Assembly: GCA_039707655.1 (NCBI GenBank)
Contig: CM077664.1
Location: 25,160,781 to 25,224,780 of the forward strand
DNA: 64,000 bases
Origin: Elymus sibiricus
Lineage: Eukaryota; Streptophyta; Magnoliopsida; Poales; Poaceae
Direction of reading: 5' to 3'
Below the pieces are notes generated by a model, which was given only the letters and a program-made list of their open reading frames with translations, ran no database searches and was not told the origin of the DNA. A program made the position numbers and the translations under genes. Below, piece after piece: positions 33,408 through 45,826 of this stretch. Every line of letters begins with the position of its first letter. Position 1 is the stretch's first letter.

Positions 33408-35691
33408 AGGCTGACTGTAGGTTACCCTAGCCAGATTTCATGGTCCTGTGATCAGTAGAAAGCCCAGATGGATTTCAGCCATCTTTGCCAGACAGGCACG
33501 GCTACTATTGATCATAAGGCAACCCCATAGGTTTTAGGCTCCATCAGACCCCCACTCTCGTGGCCTTTGCCTCCCGTGGGAAAATTCCGCACCAGGCATT
33601 GACCAGTGAGCCCTCAACCCCTTGGTAAACCAGATATCCCCACCTGGCTTGCTAACCATGGCATTTCTCTCCTCAAGTCCAGTTTCCTTTGGGAAACGCT
33701 TATAAATTCCATCTTTTCCCTGACAACCCTAGGATCGTTGACTAAGCCACTTTGGCTATGGTCGTGCGTCGAGTTTGATGTTCCCTAAGGAAGTAGTAGG
33801 AGCTGGACACCAGTTGCTACCAGGAGCACTGTGTAGTTTTGCTTCTAAATTCTTAGAGGTACATCAAGTGCGCTATACTAGTTATACTAGTGGATCTTCG
33901 GCCACATGTGTAAGGTCCACAAAATTTGAGCTTTATTTGCTCTGTGGTTTTTCGCGATTCTCGTTTCTTTTCTCGATTTCGTTCTTTTGTTCCGACTGGA
34001 TCCATCCACAAGAGCTGCCTAAGAAGACCAACACCCAACATGGATAATACCCAATAATCCACATTCAGCAAGAGTCAAGCCAAGCCAACTGCCCGATACT
34101 CAGAATATTATCACCGGATCTGCTAAATGAAGGATGGGCCCAAAGCAGAAACTGAGTGCAACCGACAAGGCCAGACCATACCTAAGGGAGTTTGCCACAA
34201 AATAGATTACACCTAAGGAATAAATTATTCCGTCCTCGACACAAGGGTTATTTCAGTCAGTGGAGTGAACCTTGAGTCTTTCTCAATGGACTCAAGAATC
34301 ATTTATTTCCCACAGAAGACATATTTCAAGAATGTGAATGTGCCGAATGCCACCACAAAATTTTGGCATGTTAATATAAATTTCAAAGCATATTCTAGAA
34401 TTCACCGTTATATATGCAAATTTTCGGGCACTGTGAACAAGGTCTGCAAGGAATATGGATGAGTTCACGACCGCCTAGAATCAATGAGGATTTCAAATAT
34501 GGGGAGGTTCAGCTAAACCAAATGGAATTATCCGCCAACTGCTTGCTCTCAGCATACATCTGGATTAATCATCAACACAAAGTCTGCATCAGTTATGCAA
34601 CCTCTACAGCAACAATGATCAGATCAGCATAAGAACAAGCGGTGTGCATGACCAACGGAATATCTTCAGACAAGGTATGGCCTATACCAAGTTTTGGCTC
34701 CTCTATGGGTAAATTCCGGATACTTCGGAAGGAAGCTAGAATCGGCCATAGATCCGAATCCATACACAGTGAAAGGATTCGGGCGTGAGAAACCCAGCCT
34801 TCCTCCGCAAGCTATCGAGAAGAGCTTACGATGCAAGGCTCCCAATCTTCCTCACTACGCTACTAGTGGGAAGAATCTTCTGGAGTACGACACTCCAAAA
34901 TTTCCTCAGCTCGCTACCGTGGAAAGACTTTCGGCATAAGGCACTCAACCTCCCTCAGTAAGCAACATGAGGGAACACTTCTGAGATACGATACCCAGCC
35001 TTCTTCGACACGCTACATTGATAGAAGCTTTGAGTGTGAGGAATTCAACCTTCTTCAACACGTCCACGTGCCCACAACAATCTTGTCAGAAGCACGAACT
35101 AGTCCAGACAAACATCCGCCTCAAAACTCAGTGGTCATAGCAAGGACCATAGAGGCTATATATGGCAGAGCTACCTCAGAGATTACCGTCTATGATTACT
35201 TTGTGATCATGCCCGACATTTTAGTTGGGAATCACCTGAGGACGAAGTCAGAATGCAAGGGACAGAAGGGAACACCTCGTACGGAACCCACAGTCAGACT
35301 AAAAGAAAGACATCCCTAGTCACTCGAGGCCATACGAGCACATGAGCCCTGTACCTGGAAAGGATGTCTTGCCCTGGGCAGTCAGCGTACGGAGTATCGC
35401 AATAAAACCCGAAGCAGCTAGCTCCAAGCCTTGAAAATGAGCCATTCTGTTGATACTACTCGCTACCAACCAACCTCAGGCTACAAACTACCAGGAGAGA
35501 AGGTTTGCCTGCCAGGAAAGAGAAGGATTCAATGTGGCTGTGTAGAAAGACAACACCTGAGCCGTCAGGAGAGGCAGTTAAAAGGACAACAAACCAATGA
35601 AGACAAGACAGCTGATGGATCCAAGTCGCAAACAGGTATGTTCCCCCTAGCCGGGAGGTAAGCCCAGAAATCTCGAGGATGAGATTTTCTT
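33408..35691 (+). other. Non-coding internal domain of the LARD-like element
   Basis: About 2.3 kb without a conserved polyprotein. The longest plus-strand frames (90, 83, 81 and 76 codons) show no retroelement motif. Between about 34790 and 35070 lie four or so degenerate repeats of about 65 bases with CNANCTTCCTC and CGCTA cores. Just before the polypurine tract, ATCTCGAGGATGAGATTTTC looks like a remnant of the 3' end of a Gypsy pol frame, which suggests the element arose by replacing the coding part of an autonomous parent. Confidence 0.75.
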
Positions 35692-35703
35692 AAGGGGGGT
35701 AGG
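35692..35703 (+). other. Polypurine tract of the LARD-like element
   Basis: AAGGGGGGTAGG directly upstream of the 3' LTR. Confidence 0.88.
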
Positions 35704-35705
35704 TT

Positions 35706-38700
35706 TCTGACACCCTGGTTTTCGCCCCTTGTTTTTTTTTTCCTTCGCGGGATTTGACTCCCGTCTTTTTTTTGGTGTTATCGGATTTTCTCTCGCTCTT
35801 GGGTATATGAAGATGGTCATTTAGCCTTGCCTCTCCTATCTGACCTGAGATTCTCCCTAGTCCAACCTTGCCACCCAAGATATTTTATCAGGATTATGCC
35901 ACCAAAACCCTACCTTCCGAGTTACTGGAAGGGAAACCCTAATTCTGGCAGTTACAAAGGAACCCCAATTTGCTTTGATCTATTGCCTCCCAAACTTTTC
36001 CCAGTGATCATCCCACTTCTATAAACCCTGGATATGCAAAAATATTGCCAAGTCATTTGCAATATTTTTCATTTAAAATTAATTCCTTTTTCTGCCAGTT
36101 AAAGGAATTAAATCCAGGAAAATATCTATCCATCTCCAAAGTTCATGAAAACTTGTGGAGATATTCTTTGTGATCATATTGAGCTCCAATAAAAATATTG
36201 GCCATAATTAAATAATGGAAATTGCATTTTCCTATTTAAAGCCAATATTGCACTTTGGGCACTTTCCAAAGGAACTACCATTTTGTTAGCCAGGAAAAAT
36301 CCCAAATAATTTGTGGAGCTTCTCCTATCCATATATTCACCATTTCCATCAAGAACCCAAGTTCCACAGTTCAACTTTTGAGCACATCTTCCAATTCTTG
36401 TTTCTGGACTTATTTTGAGGTTGTGAAGCAACTATATGTTATATTGCTTCAAAATTCTTAAAATTAATCCAGGACCTCATATTCCATATATGATGTGATT
36501 ATGCAAAAATTCACATCATTTCATATAGCCAATTTCTCCCAAAAATTCCATCTAGTTTCTGTCCTGCAGGAAGCTCTGTGAAGGAAGTACCATTTTGGTA
36601 TATCCAAATGAGCTGAAATTTCTCCAGCACCTCCATATCTTCAAATCATCACCCTACACCAAAATTTAGTTCATTTTATCAGGCCATATGGGTGCAGCTT
36701 CAAAGTCAACTTTCTGGACCAAATTTGACATTGTAAAGGAAGTGCACTCAAACTTGGTCCAATTTGCTTCAAATTTCTCCAGCAGGTGATCCTTCTTATC
36801 TCATGTCCCTGTGAGAACTGGGCCAGCTCATTGGCACATCTATCTGACCAAAACTTCCTCCCCAAGTTTCTATCCAGAAACTATTCTGGATCCTCTCGAC
36901 CCCTCTAGAGCAATCCTGGTCCATCCCATGATCCATCTCATCTATTTGATCAGTGATCCACTTGTTGGACAAGATATGGCAAGCAGGTACGCGCCGGAGC
37001 ACATAGTGCACGTGGTGACCGCGCAGCGGCCGTGCGGAAACGGCGCTCTGCCAGCTCCGTGCGGTCGCCTCCGACCAGTCCCCGCTTGTCCAAACCTGTC
37101 CAGCAGCTCCCCACCGTCCGCGCACCCCTCTCCCGCAGCTTCTCCCCACCTCTTTCTTCTTCTCCACACCACAGCGAGTGCCGCCACCGCACTGCCCGCC
37201 CGTGATCCGCCGTGTCCTCTTCTCCCGTTGGCCTCTTCTTCCTCGAGCTGTCGCCTCCCTCTGCTCCTCGTCATGTCGGCCGCTCCCTGACGCCGGGAAC
37301 CAGCCAGCCACGTCGCCCGCAACCTCTAGAACGCCGGCCAGCTCACCCGAGCGGCCGTGCCTATCCTCTCCCCTCGCTGGCTATAAATAGCCCTCTCCCG
37401 GAGCCCCATGAGCACTCACACCTCCTCCTCTACTCCCTAACCCTCCCCCAGCTCGAGGAATCGAGCTCCCGTGCCACGGTTTGCCTCCACGGCCACCATG
37501 GCCTCCGCCTCCGCCTCGGCCGATTCGAGCGCCCTTCCCTCCCATTGCTCCGTCTAGCCACCGTGGCCGAGCACCACCATCTCCACTACGCCCTCCCCGC
37601 CTCCATTCTGCCCCGGAGAAGGCCATGGCCTCGACCCCGAGCTCACCAGTAGCCGTGCTCCGCCACCCCCCTCATCCAGCCGCCACAGGCCGCCCCAGCC
37701 TCCATCGCGGGTACGTGCGGGTGCGGCTTGGAGCGCCTCATCCATCCCAATCCTCGGCCGCCCCCCTCGAGCATCACCGTCGCCGGAACGAGCACCGGCG
37801 CACGTCTAGCCGAGCTCCTCCTCTGTTTCACGAGGAGAGAGAAGAACCTGTCGGGCGGGGCCCCCTGTCATAGGGATAGTGAAGGGGTAAGTGGAGGCTG
37901 TTCGCCAGGGTCCGTTTTCCCGCAGTGGAAGCGCACTCTCCGAAAGGCGCCTTCTCCTTGGGCCGGCCCAATGCAGCAGCAACAGCAGCCGCGGCAGTCT
38001 CGGCCCAAGCCAGCCCAGTGGAATAGTGCTATTTCTCTTTTTCCGGCCGAATTCCAGTCAGGGGCTTGTTTGTAAATATTTTCTTTATAGATAGGTCCCT
38101 AGCAGTCAAACCCTCATAACTTTCCGCTCGCAACTCCGATTCCGGTGAATCCAACGCCCACGTCTTCAGTTCATCGAGCCCATTCCGATGGTATCATTTT
38201 CATAATGTTTCCACACTGTGAAAATGACCATTTTTCCCCTGCCCTCCATTCAGCCCCTCCGAGCGGGAATCCTTTCCGACGAATTCTTCCGCGAGGTGAT
38301 CGCACTTCTCCCGGAGTATTCCTCGACCCCCAGACAAGCCAACCATCTGAGATGTGCCCTAAAGCATTGCTCAGTGTTATTCTTGCGTGTTTAAATTAAT
38401 ATGCTTATGCTTGTATGCGTAGTGGTAAGCTGTATATGACGCTATTGAACCCTTGCCTGCCTTTCTTTGGTAACGGCACCACGCCTGTGTTCTGAGCTGC
38501 TTCCGGCCGTCCGGGGTGGATGCCAACTTTATGTTTCTCTTGTCAGCAACTGGCCCGTGTTCTGAGCTGCTTTTCGGCCGTCGTGGGCAGCTGTTGAATT
38601 TCTTTCTGTAGCGGTGACCCTATGCTCTGAGTTATTCCTCGGTCGTCTTAGGGAACTACTACACTCTTCTTATCAACACCGTCTCATGCTCTGAGCTGCT

Positions 38701-40247
38701 TTTCAGCCGTCTTGAGCCGGGGTTGAGTTATTCCAGTCATGTCCCAGATCTGAGTTGTAAAGACCGTTCTGGTGGCTACTGGTTTATTTGCCGGTTTCAT
38801 ACAAGGTTTCAGATGGTCGTAACTTACAGCTAAACCTTGTAAAGTGATAACTTGCCATTTAAATATTGTTTCACTAATGACTCGCTGTGATATTGTATGG
38901 AGATAGGTTGTTATGTTTTCATAATTGTTACATCATGCATGGTTACCGTTATTGCAATATTATGAAATGTGACTTAATAATGACAACAACCTCCTCCGTC
39001 GACTGGATCGAGTCATAGTGCCACCGAACCGAGCTCATCAAGTGCAACCACATTTGCCGGTATGGGACTGCCCTGACTTAGTCTATTGTCCTGCCTCTTG
39101 TCGGTACCACCAAAATAGGGAGGATTATGCGTGCGTGCTACACTGGCCTGGTAGGCGGCGATAATCCTGTGAGCCCAGTTTTTTTTATGTGCGCACGTCC
39201 CCGTTTGGGACAGTTTTGTTTGGCCACGACGGTGGCAGGTGTCACGGGGTGACACAGGGGCCACCCAGGACATGACCCTGGGCGGGTATGATTGTCGGTG
39301 GGACCGTAAGAGTGCCAGGTAATAGACAAGGTTTTGTTGGAGCAGCACCGGTCTACACGAATGGGAACATGTACTAAAGTTCGAGGCCGGGAGCTCCATG
39401 GTGTGGGTAAAGTGCGCAACCTCTGCAGAGTGTAAATCTATTCGAATAGCCGCGTCCTCGGTCATGGGACACAGTTCGTACTAGGTCACACTATTTGGTC
39501 TGTGTCGAGTCCGGAGGAATAAACCAGATAATGTTGCTGCTAAGTATGAACCAGAGAAAGGTATGATTTGTCAGACTTATAGTGCAGATGCATGGACATC
39601 GGACGAAGTCAGGTATATGATGTTGGCCATGTGATGGCTATGAGATAAGTGGTCGGATGACCACAGGACTTGGATTTGGTTTGGATCATGACATATTCGG
39701 AGTATGGATTAATTACTTGATATGCTTTATCTTCGTCATACCACAGATAGTTTACATGCTAGATAATCTTGCTATGACATGATGACTAATGCTGCTGGAT
39801 AATTAATCTTGCTAGATAATCCTGCCATAACATGACAGTTAATATTGTTAAGATAACAAATGCATGCTTGAATGCCATGGATCGCATTGCTTGGTGTATA
39901 TGTTATTTGGTTTGCTTGCGAGTACATTCAAAAGTACTCAGCGGCCTTCAATGTGGCCAGGTTCACCTAAGGATCCGACTTCCACTAGCGAGGAGCCGGA
40001 GTATTTGCGGCTAGAGGAGTGACCCAGTCAGATCCCTGTGGATTGGAGCTGCACCAAGACCATGCTGCCTTAGATAGAGCTTTTCCGCTGCCATCACCCT
40101 TGTAAATAGCATGTAAGACTTATATATCCATTAATAGTAATGCTTGTGTTCATGATACTTGTTATAAAAGCGCATGCCAGAGTGATTTCCTGGGCTGGTA
40201 TGTGCGGTGACCGTCTGACTACAGTGGTATTCAGGCGGGGCACCACA
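35706..40247 (+). repeat. 3' LTR of the LARD-like element
   Basis: Near-identical to the 5' LTR. Its second base differs (TCTGACACCC for TGTGACACCC). Differences are denser in the first 320 bp than over the following kilobase. TATA box 37382-37389; motif CTATTCGAATAGCCGCGTCC at 39438-39457. Confidence 0.93.
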
Positions 40248-40549
40248 TTGGGTTGGCCTGGATTGTGTATTCTCCAGAAAAAATAAACTAGGCTAGCCAT
40301 TTTCACAAAGAAAAAAATAGTTGGGCTGGTCATGTTATGAACGTAAAATAGAAGCCTCGGCTAGACGGGCCACAACCCAGTTGAAACCCTGCTCTGTCTC
40401 AACAATAACAAAAAAAACTGCTCGAGCAGCTACGTCCCAGGTGTCAGCCGCTCTTGTGCAGTTCTCTTGTCTATTGACTATACGCTAACAATGTCGTGGG
40501 TCCCAGATGTCAGCAAACCACTAGGAGGAAGCATTATCTTTTTTGCTTG

Positions 40550-40990
40550 TATATAACAATGAGGAACTTGCTTGCGTACGGCCATGGACATGGTGGGTCC
40601 CTACTGTCATCCTCTCCACGTACAGTCCTGTCCCGATTCCTCTCGTTTGTTGACCATGTTGACAACACGAGAGGGCGGCGCCACGGCGAGCGCACCAAGG
40701 CGCGCGGAGGACGACAGCGAGGCCTCGAACGGGAACAAACAGGAGCCGGGGAAGATGCGGCAGTGAAGTCGCAGGCGAAGGGGAGTACGAGGGTTGACTG
40801 GTTCGGGTGCGGGGTGGGGCTGACGTTAGCGTTAACGATTTAGGAGACGGTGGGGCGGCGATGCGTGCGCTGAGGCGCAGCCAGCCGTGGGAGGCGGGAG
40901 CAGACGGCCCCACTGGCGCTGGTTTGGTTTTGGTGGCTGGAGGAAGACAATACTGAATAAACACGACAGACTGTAAAAGCAGCAGGAGTA
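40550..40990 (-). repeat. Right copy of the 400-bp direct repeat
   Basis: Aligns with 28010-28440 in the same orientation. Longer than the left copy by a GC-rich insertion near 40740-40860. The minus strand carries the CACTA-related GGGACCCAC..CGTACGCAAGCAAGTTCCTCAT block. Confidence 0.8.
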
Positions 40991-41482
40991 CTTAACAACC
41001 TTAACTGAAAGCAGCAGGAGCACTTGACAACCATAACTGAAAGCAGTATGATTACTTATACAGGTTCAACCGTACAAAGCATGCCTCGAACAGTGCTACT
41101 TTGCCTACAGTTAACCAAGGGTGAGGCCACCAAGCCCCAGGACAAGGCCCATGTGCCACCCCGCACATCCACACCTTTCTAAAAGCGGCTTCATCTCGCA
41201 ATGTGGTGAATAAACAGGATATTCGCTTCAGAGCAATGGAAAAGTATGAACATAACCTTCTGTCCTATTCTCCAAGATCGACTGGCCTTCATGATTTGAG
41301 ACCACCCATGAATAAGTATCTTTTCACCTCTAAGGGAAATGGAGTAGGTCAACATAAACATCATGTTGTGACCAAGCGCAAGTCTGACCTGACCATGGTC
41401 AGGCATCTGTATAGGAACAATAAAACTAGGCAGTTTCCATTTCAAGAAGATTACAACTGTAAAACTGTGTATAAGCAAGAGT

Positions 41483-41749
41483 TTATGAACAACATATATA
41501 ACATAAAATAGCTCGTACCATCACTTTCTTGACACAGTTGGACCTGTTCAACGTGTGCACCAGTGGCACACATATCCCACGTGGCCTTCCACCAATGAAA
41601 CGCCCCACAAGGTCCTCAAGACGATCAATAAAGTGTAGGAAATGGTGGATGTCGTCCCAGTCAACTTCAGTGCCATCAGTAACAGTCGAGTTCTTATCAA
41701 ATAACAAACGAGTAGTGTCCTGCACTTTGTAATAACCTACGCGTGCCAC
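41483..41749 (-). pseudogene. Exon-like ORF, unknown protein fragment
   Basis: An 88-codon minus-strand frame. Its first 60 residues look like ordinary soluble protein (balanced composition; YYKVQDTTRLLFDKNSTVTD, then DWDDIHHFLHFIDRLEDLVG and GRPRGICVPLVH), unlike the low-complexity chance frames elsewhere in the window. It ends immediately left of the Helitron 3' end at 41763. The last residues (CVKKVMVRAILCYICCS) probably run into an intron. I do not recognise the family. It may be a fragment of a host gene into which the Helitron inserted or which was carried by an older element. Confidence 0.35.
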
Positions 41750-41762
41750 TAATTATAAGAAA

Positions 41763-41791
41763 CTAGTCGTCAACCCGTGCTGTTGCACGGG
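41763..41791 (-). mobile_element. Helitron 3' terminus (minus orientation)
   Basis: On the minus strand: perfect 7-bp hairpin GCCCGTGC/GCACGGG (41774-41780 with 41785-41791, loop of four), seven bases, then CTAG at 41766-41763 followed by T. A hairpin shortly before CTRR and insertion before T is the diagnostic 3' end of Helitrons, which move by rolling-circle replication and often carry gene fragments. The 5' TC end was not located. Confidence 0.65.
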
Positions 41792-41909
41792 CTGGTAATT
41801 GTCTAAGGGAAATAATAAATTATGAAGGCTATGCAGAATATGTTTTTGCCCGATTATTTACCTTGTTTAGAAATATAATTGTTCACAACCATGTATAGTT
41901 TGCTCTAAA

Positions 41910-41941
41910 TTCCAGTAGGAAAAATATATTTCCTACTGGAA
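41910..41941. repeat. 13-bp perfect inverted repeat
   Basis: TTCCAGTAGGAAA and its complement separated by six bases (AATATA). Could form a hairpin; no MITE-type target duplication was seen around it. Confidence 0.8.
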
Positions 41942-43249
41942 ATCTTTATAGGGTGAATTACCTTGTGGTATGCATTATACAAATGATTTTGCATTAACTA
42001 ATAGATATGCCAAACTGTTTCAAAATGATAGACCGTATAGGAAAATACATAACTACTCTTATCCTTTCTATGCGGAAGTCGAAGATGCATAAGTAAGCGA
42101 AACATAATGTAGAATATATGGCTTAGAGTTTAATCCATTTTATTAATGTGAGATTTTCTTGTTGTTCCACCATGCAAATATTTTGCTATAATTAATAATG
42201 GAGACGTGATTACTTAACCACTACCATGAAGTTTTATTATTAAGCAAAGCTAATATTATTTTAGATTAAGACGGGATTTCCTGCATAAGCAATTCAACAC
42301 AATAATCAAACTGTCATGTGTTGTTTGATGGGCATTTTACGTGTAAGTCTGGACCTTCGTAAGGAGCCATTCAGTCTGCGGAATAGCAATCTCATGGAAG
42401 ATGTACTATTATTACCTACATGACACATACATTACTCTTCAGAGACCAAAAAATTGAAGAATTCAATTAGCTATATATGAAAATAAGCATGGAAAACTAT
42501 GTTAATTATATTGTGATTTGGTGCCATCATATTGATCTTAAATATATTCTTTAACATTTCGCTTGCATTGACACGTTATTTCTTTCTTTCTTATCATGTA
42601 GGACTAAAACTCTTACATGAAAAAAAAGCAATGTTTCATAGTTACTGGACCAATTGGTCTACTTGCAGTATAGATGTTAACATTAGTTGGCATGTCTATA
42701 CTATTTTAATTTGACAGCGTAGATCTTATGATTTATTGTTCCCATTGTCCAATTGGTCTTTGACTATTTGGCATCACTTGTTTGGTCTTCCCATGGAAAT
42801 GTCGAAAAAAGTTGATGCTCCTTATGTACTCGCTCAGAATGATTCTTCTCTATCTATTGTTCACGACATATTTGAAGTAGAAAGTGCTCTGGTGCATTCC
42901 TTACTGACAGAAAAAGATTGCAGCCAGGTTCATAACAATATATAATCCATCGGTCCGGACATAGGAATCTATGATAATATTAATTAGTCTAAATATGGTA
43001 ATAAGCAAGAACTGAACATAATACTCTACAGGAACTTGATATGTTCTTGAAATAACTGCACATGTCTTATAAAATATACAATTCATAAAAACTGCTTGTA
43101 ATCTCCTTCCATCATTTCAGTTTGGTTATAGTACAATATATCATGTAAGCTCAAGTCAATGATATGAATGGAGCACTATTAATTAGTACATGACAAATGT
43201 AATACCTAAATGGGTAGGTCCGTATATCTCTACTCCTAATGTCTCACTT

Positions 43250-43960
43250 GTTAGGCTAGCCTTCACGGTTTTTTTTCGTCCCCCACTTTCGTCTGGTTTA
43301 TTTTCGTCTGGTTTTTTTCCGCCTCACCTCCCATCGTCCTCTTTCATTGGTTTTCTCGTCCATCGTTTTTTTCCCAAGCGAAAGCAAAATCCCCGAACAC
43401 GTCTTCCCTTGCAGCCCCAACCCCCGACGGCCCGACCTACCTGTCCTCCCTCCTTCCCTGCGCCGCCGCCCATCGCATTAGCCGGCCACCACGATCTCCC
43501 TTCCCAGCCGGCCGCACCATCCCCTCCCCCGGCAGCTATCTACAATAGGGCAGCGACCACGCGCCTGGCCTAGGTCGGTCTCGGCCTCCCTCCTCCCTTC
43601 GTCCAAGGCCAGGAGCTCTCCTCCCCGAACCGATCTGACGGAGAGAGGGCCAGGCCTTGCCACTCCGGTGGTCACTGTGGCCAGATTCGGTCAGGGGAGT
43701 CGCCGTACAGCCTCCACGTCGGCGGAGCAGCAGCAGCCCGACAGAAGGTGGGTGCCCCGTCGTCGTCCAGCAGCTCGCCGTCGGCGGCCGCGACCGTCTC
43801 ATTCCCTGCCGCGCGTCTCCTTCAACCACGGTGGTGCTCCTCCCCGCGTCGCCGTCGTTGGTGGAGCTCGCCTCACCCTCCTCACCTCGTCGGCTGCAGC
43901 CGCTCTTACCCTCCACGGTGCTCCTCTTCGGCATCCAACACAGGCCAGTGAACGGCGACA
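43250..43960 (+). other. GC-rich block, possible captured first exon
   Basis: GC content rises sharply from about 43380 to 43960 in an AT-rich surrounding. It begins after a pyrimidine-rich stretch (TCGTCTGGTTT repeated at about 43290-43310), like a plant 5' leader. Frames are open on both strands because of composition (138 and 143 codons plus, 177 minus), so no frame can be chosen. The end contains TTGTTCAGGAGATTAAAATT, a possible splice acceptor. Confidence 0.35.
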
Positions 43961-44289
43961 GTACACATTTCAGTTCACGTGTAGAACGCCTATTCAATCT
44001 CTTGTTGTTCAGGAGATTAAAATTGACCAAGGAAGCCGTGCCGACCACCAGGATCACGTACATGAACACCTGAATCTATACATCCATCTTGAGCCTTGAT
44101 TAACATGAATAATGGGCAACTCCAACTGTAAGTGCAGCCCTATGAACGAAGCAAGAAAACAAGGATCTGGTGGAAGAAGTCGTTCGATGGTGGACAAATC
44201 AATACGAATACTGACAAGTTACATTATGTCAGGGGAAAACGTTTCCTTTTCTATGGCTTAATTTCTCTGCTCTATATAAACGCCAACTA

Positions 44290-44510
44290 TCTTTATATAT
44301 TGTTTTCTAAAGCTTCTTTATATATTATTCTGCAAGAACTAGGGACTAACTATGGCCATGATGTGAAGTGCTGAAACTCGATTTTGTTCGACATGTGAGG
44401 GTTGACAATGCCTGCAAGTGCTGAAACTCAATTTTGTTTGACGTGATGTGAAGTGCTGAAAATCGAGTTTCTTTTTCTTTATATATATTGTTTTCTAAAG
44501 CTTCTTTCCG
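44290..44510 (+). repeat. Local direct repeat in the Helitron region
   Basis: TTTATATATTGTTTTCTAAA at 44291-44311 recurs at 44478-44499, and GAAGTGCTGAAACTCGATTT recurs three times (about 44365, 44415 and 44450). A short segmental duplication with later divergence. Confidence 0.75.
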
Positions 44511-44545
44511 TGTTGAACGTGCTTGGTTGTTGGACTGTGCAGGCT

Positions 44546-44635
44546 GGAGAGGAGACAGTGAGATGTGGCAAATTGAAGGCATCATTTGATTACCTTCTGT
44601 TGCTGAAAGGCTTATTTGGAGTATGCAGATCCTGA
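44546..44635 (+). pseudogene. Exon-like fragment in the Helitron region
   Basis: After a pyrimidine-rich tract and TGTGCAG acceptor, a frame encodes AGEETVRCGKLKASFDYLLL and ten further residues to a stop at about 44635. Composition is protein-like. Family unknown; could be chance. Confidence 0.25.
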
Positions 44636-45794
44636 GTTGTTGTTGATTGTGTCTGCCTTAGCTAGCTAAATTGTTTCAGATACGTTAGTGTTGCTTTCCT
44701 GTTGTTTGTTCAAATATCAATATAGCACTTTTGAAGTCATGCCTGTTGTTTTCTTCATTAGAGATCCACCCACCAAACTGATAGGCAAGTAAACTCGCTT
44801 TTCACCAATTGCAGTTCATCAGCAATCCTTGAAAATTGCTGGAGTTTTTTTGTTTATCAGCAACCTTACCTTATTATTCTAAAAGGCAATAGAAGGGTCT
44901 ATTAATACCACATCTGTATACACAGATTTTGCTTATTAAGCGACAATTGCATGAGTTCTTATGTAAAGCTTCGATCTGCTTAAGATAATGCCTTATGCTC
45001 TTTTCACAAGTGGGTTCAGCGGCATCTTTCTCTTTATCTACATGTACAAGTTGTCCTCTTTTCCTTCTGGCGTGGTATGCCACCATTTCCAATGCTGGGT
45101 TGTAAATGAACATAGATACACCAATTTTCCCTTTAATGTGTGTACTATGTTGAGAAGCCTGCAGGCCGTCGTCGTCGAGTCTCTTTAGTCTTAAACATGG
45201 ACTACTTTTTATTCATTCTATTTTCATATTCAAACAAGTAATTGTCTACTCAGTTGAGGGCCGTCCTGCACGTTGTTAATAGCTGTTCAAATATGGTACT
45301 AGTTTTGTTATTTAATTACTTTGCCGTTTCTTGTATGCAGAAATTCTCCCATAGGGGTTTGGAATTGGAGAGGGCCATATATTGAGGTGTATTTGTGGCA
45401 ATGCATTGTTAGTAAGGGTGAAAGGTTTTCTTTTATTTACCTGTCGTGCTAAATTATTGAGATGGTAACACTTATTTAGCACTCCAAAAACATATGCGCT
45501 CAATTGGTTAAGACGACTGGTATGCCCGAAATGAGATTTTTCATGGAGATATAGTTTTGACATAGTACAAATTTACTTGATTCTTAAGCCATGTGGTAAT
45601 GTCATTACCATACATAATATTTTATGCCTATCATACACTATCCTTTCACAACAATTGACTAGTTTTGAAATTTTAATATTCTTTTGATTCAGGTTATACA
45701 GTTACATGATGATGGCAAATGGATGTGTCCTTCGAAGAATTGTCTAAACAGATAAAAAACAGTAACACTATTTCTTGTAAGATCTCATAAAAAA

Positions 45795-45826
45795 TAGTTC
45801 TTGATGCCCGTGCGTTGCTACGGGCT
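45795..45826 (-). mobile_element. Second Helitron-like hairpin (minus orientation)
   Basis: Minus-strand GCCCGTAGCAACGCACGGGC (45825-45806), the same hairpin sequence as at 49273-49292 but inverted, then CATCAAGAACTA and T. The expected CTAG is CTAT here, so the terminus is either mutated or a few bases off. Confidence 0.45.

Larger units (their letters stand above)
28849..40247 (+). mobile_element. LARD-like LTR retrotransposon with 4.5-kb LTRs
   Basis: A complete element: 5' LTR 28849-33389 (4541 bp), primer site 33395-33407, internal region 33408-35691, polypurine tract 35692-35703, 3' LTR 35706-40247 (4542 bp), and TTGGG target duplications at 28844-28848 and 40248-40252. The internal region, about 2.3 kb, encodes no recognisable gag or pol. 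Very long LTRs around a non-coding core is the pattern described as large retrotransposon derivatives (LARDs, e.g. barley Sukkula); I cannot assign this to a named family. I count 8 mismatches in about 870 bp between 29161-30035 and the matching 3' LTR, so the insertion is young. It must use proteins from another Gypsy element. Confidence 0.93.
40253..41762. other. Unassigned region between the LARD and the Helitron end
   Basis: Contains the right copy of the 400-bp direct repeat (40550-40990), then 41000-41480 with no supported gene (a chance 102-codon plus-strand frame covers 41203-41511), then an exon-like minus-strand ORF at 41483-41749. The two phrases AACTGAAAGCAGCAGGAG and AACTGAAAGCAGTATGA form a small local repeat near 41000-41055. 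Confidence 0.5.

Noticed and set aside
41203..41511. 102-codon plus-strand ORF
   Set aside because: Overlaps another frame on the opposite strand, no motif, no splice signals; judged chance.
43536..44099. Overlapping ORFs of 138-177 codons on both strands
   Set aside because: GC-rich block; no frame can be preferred and no motif is seen. Kept only as a possible captured exon.
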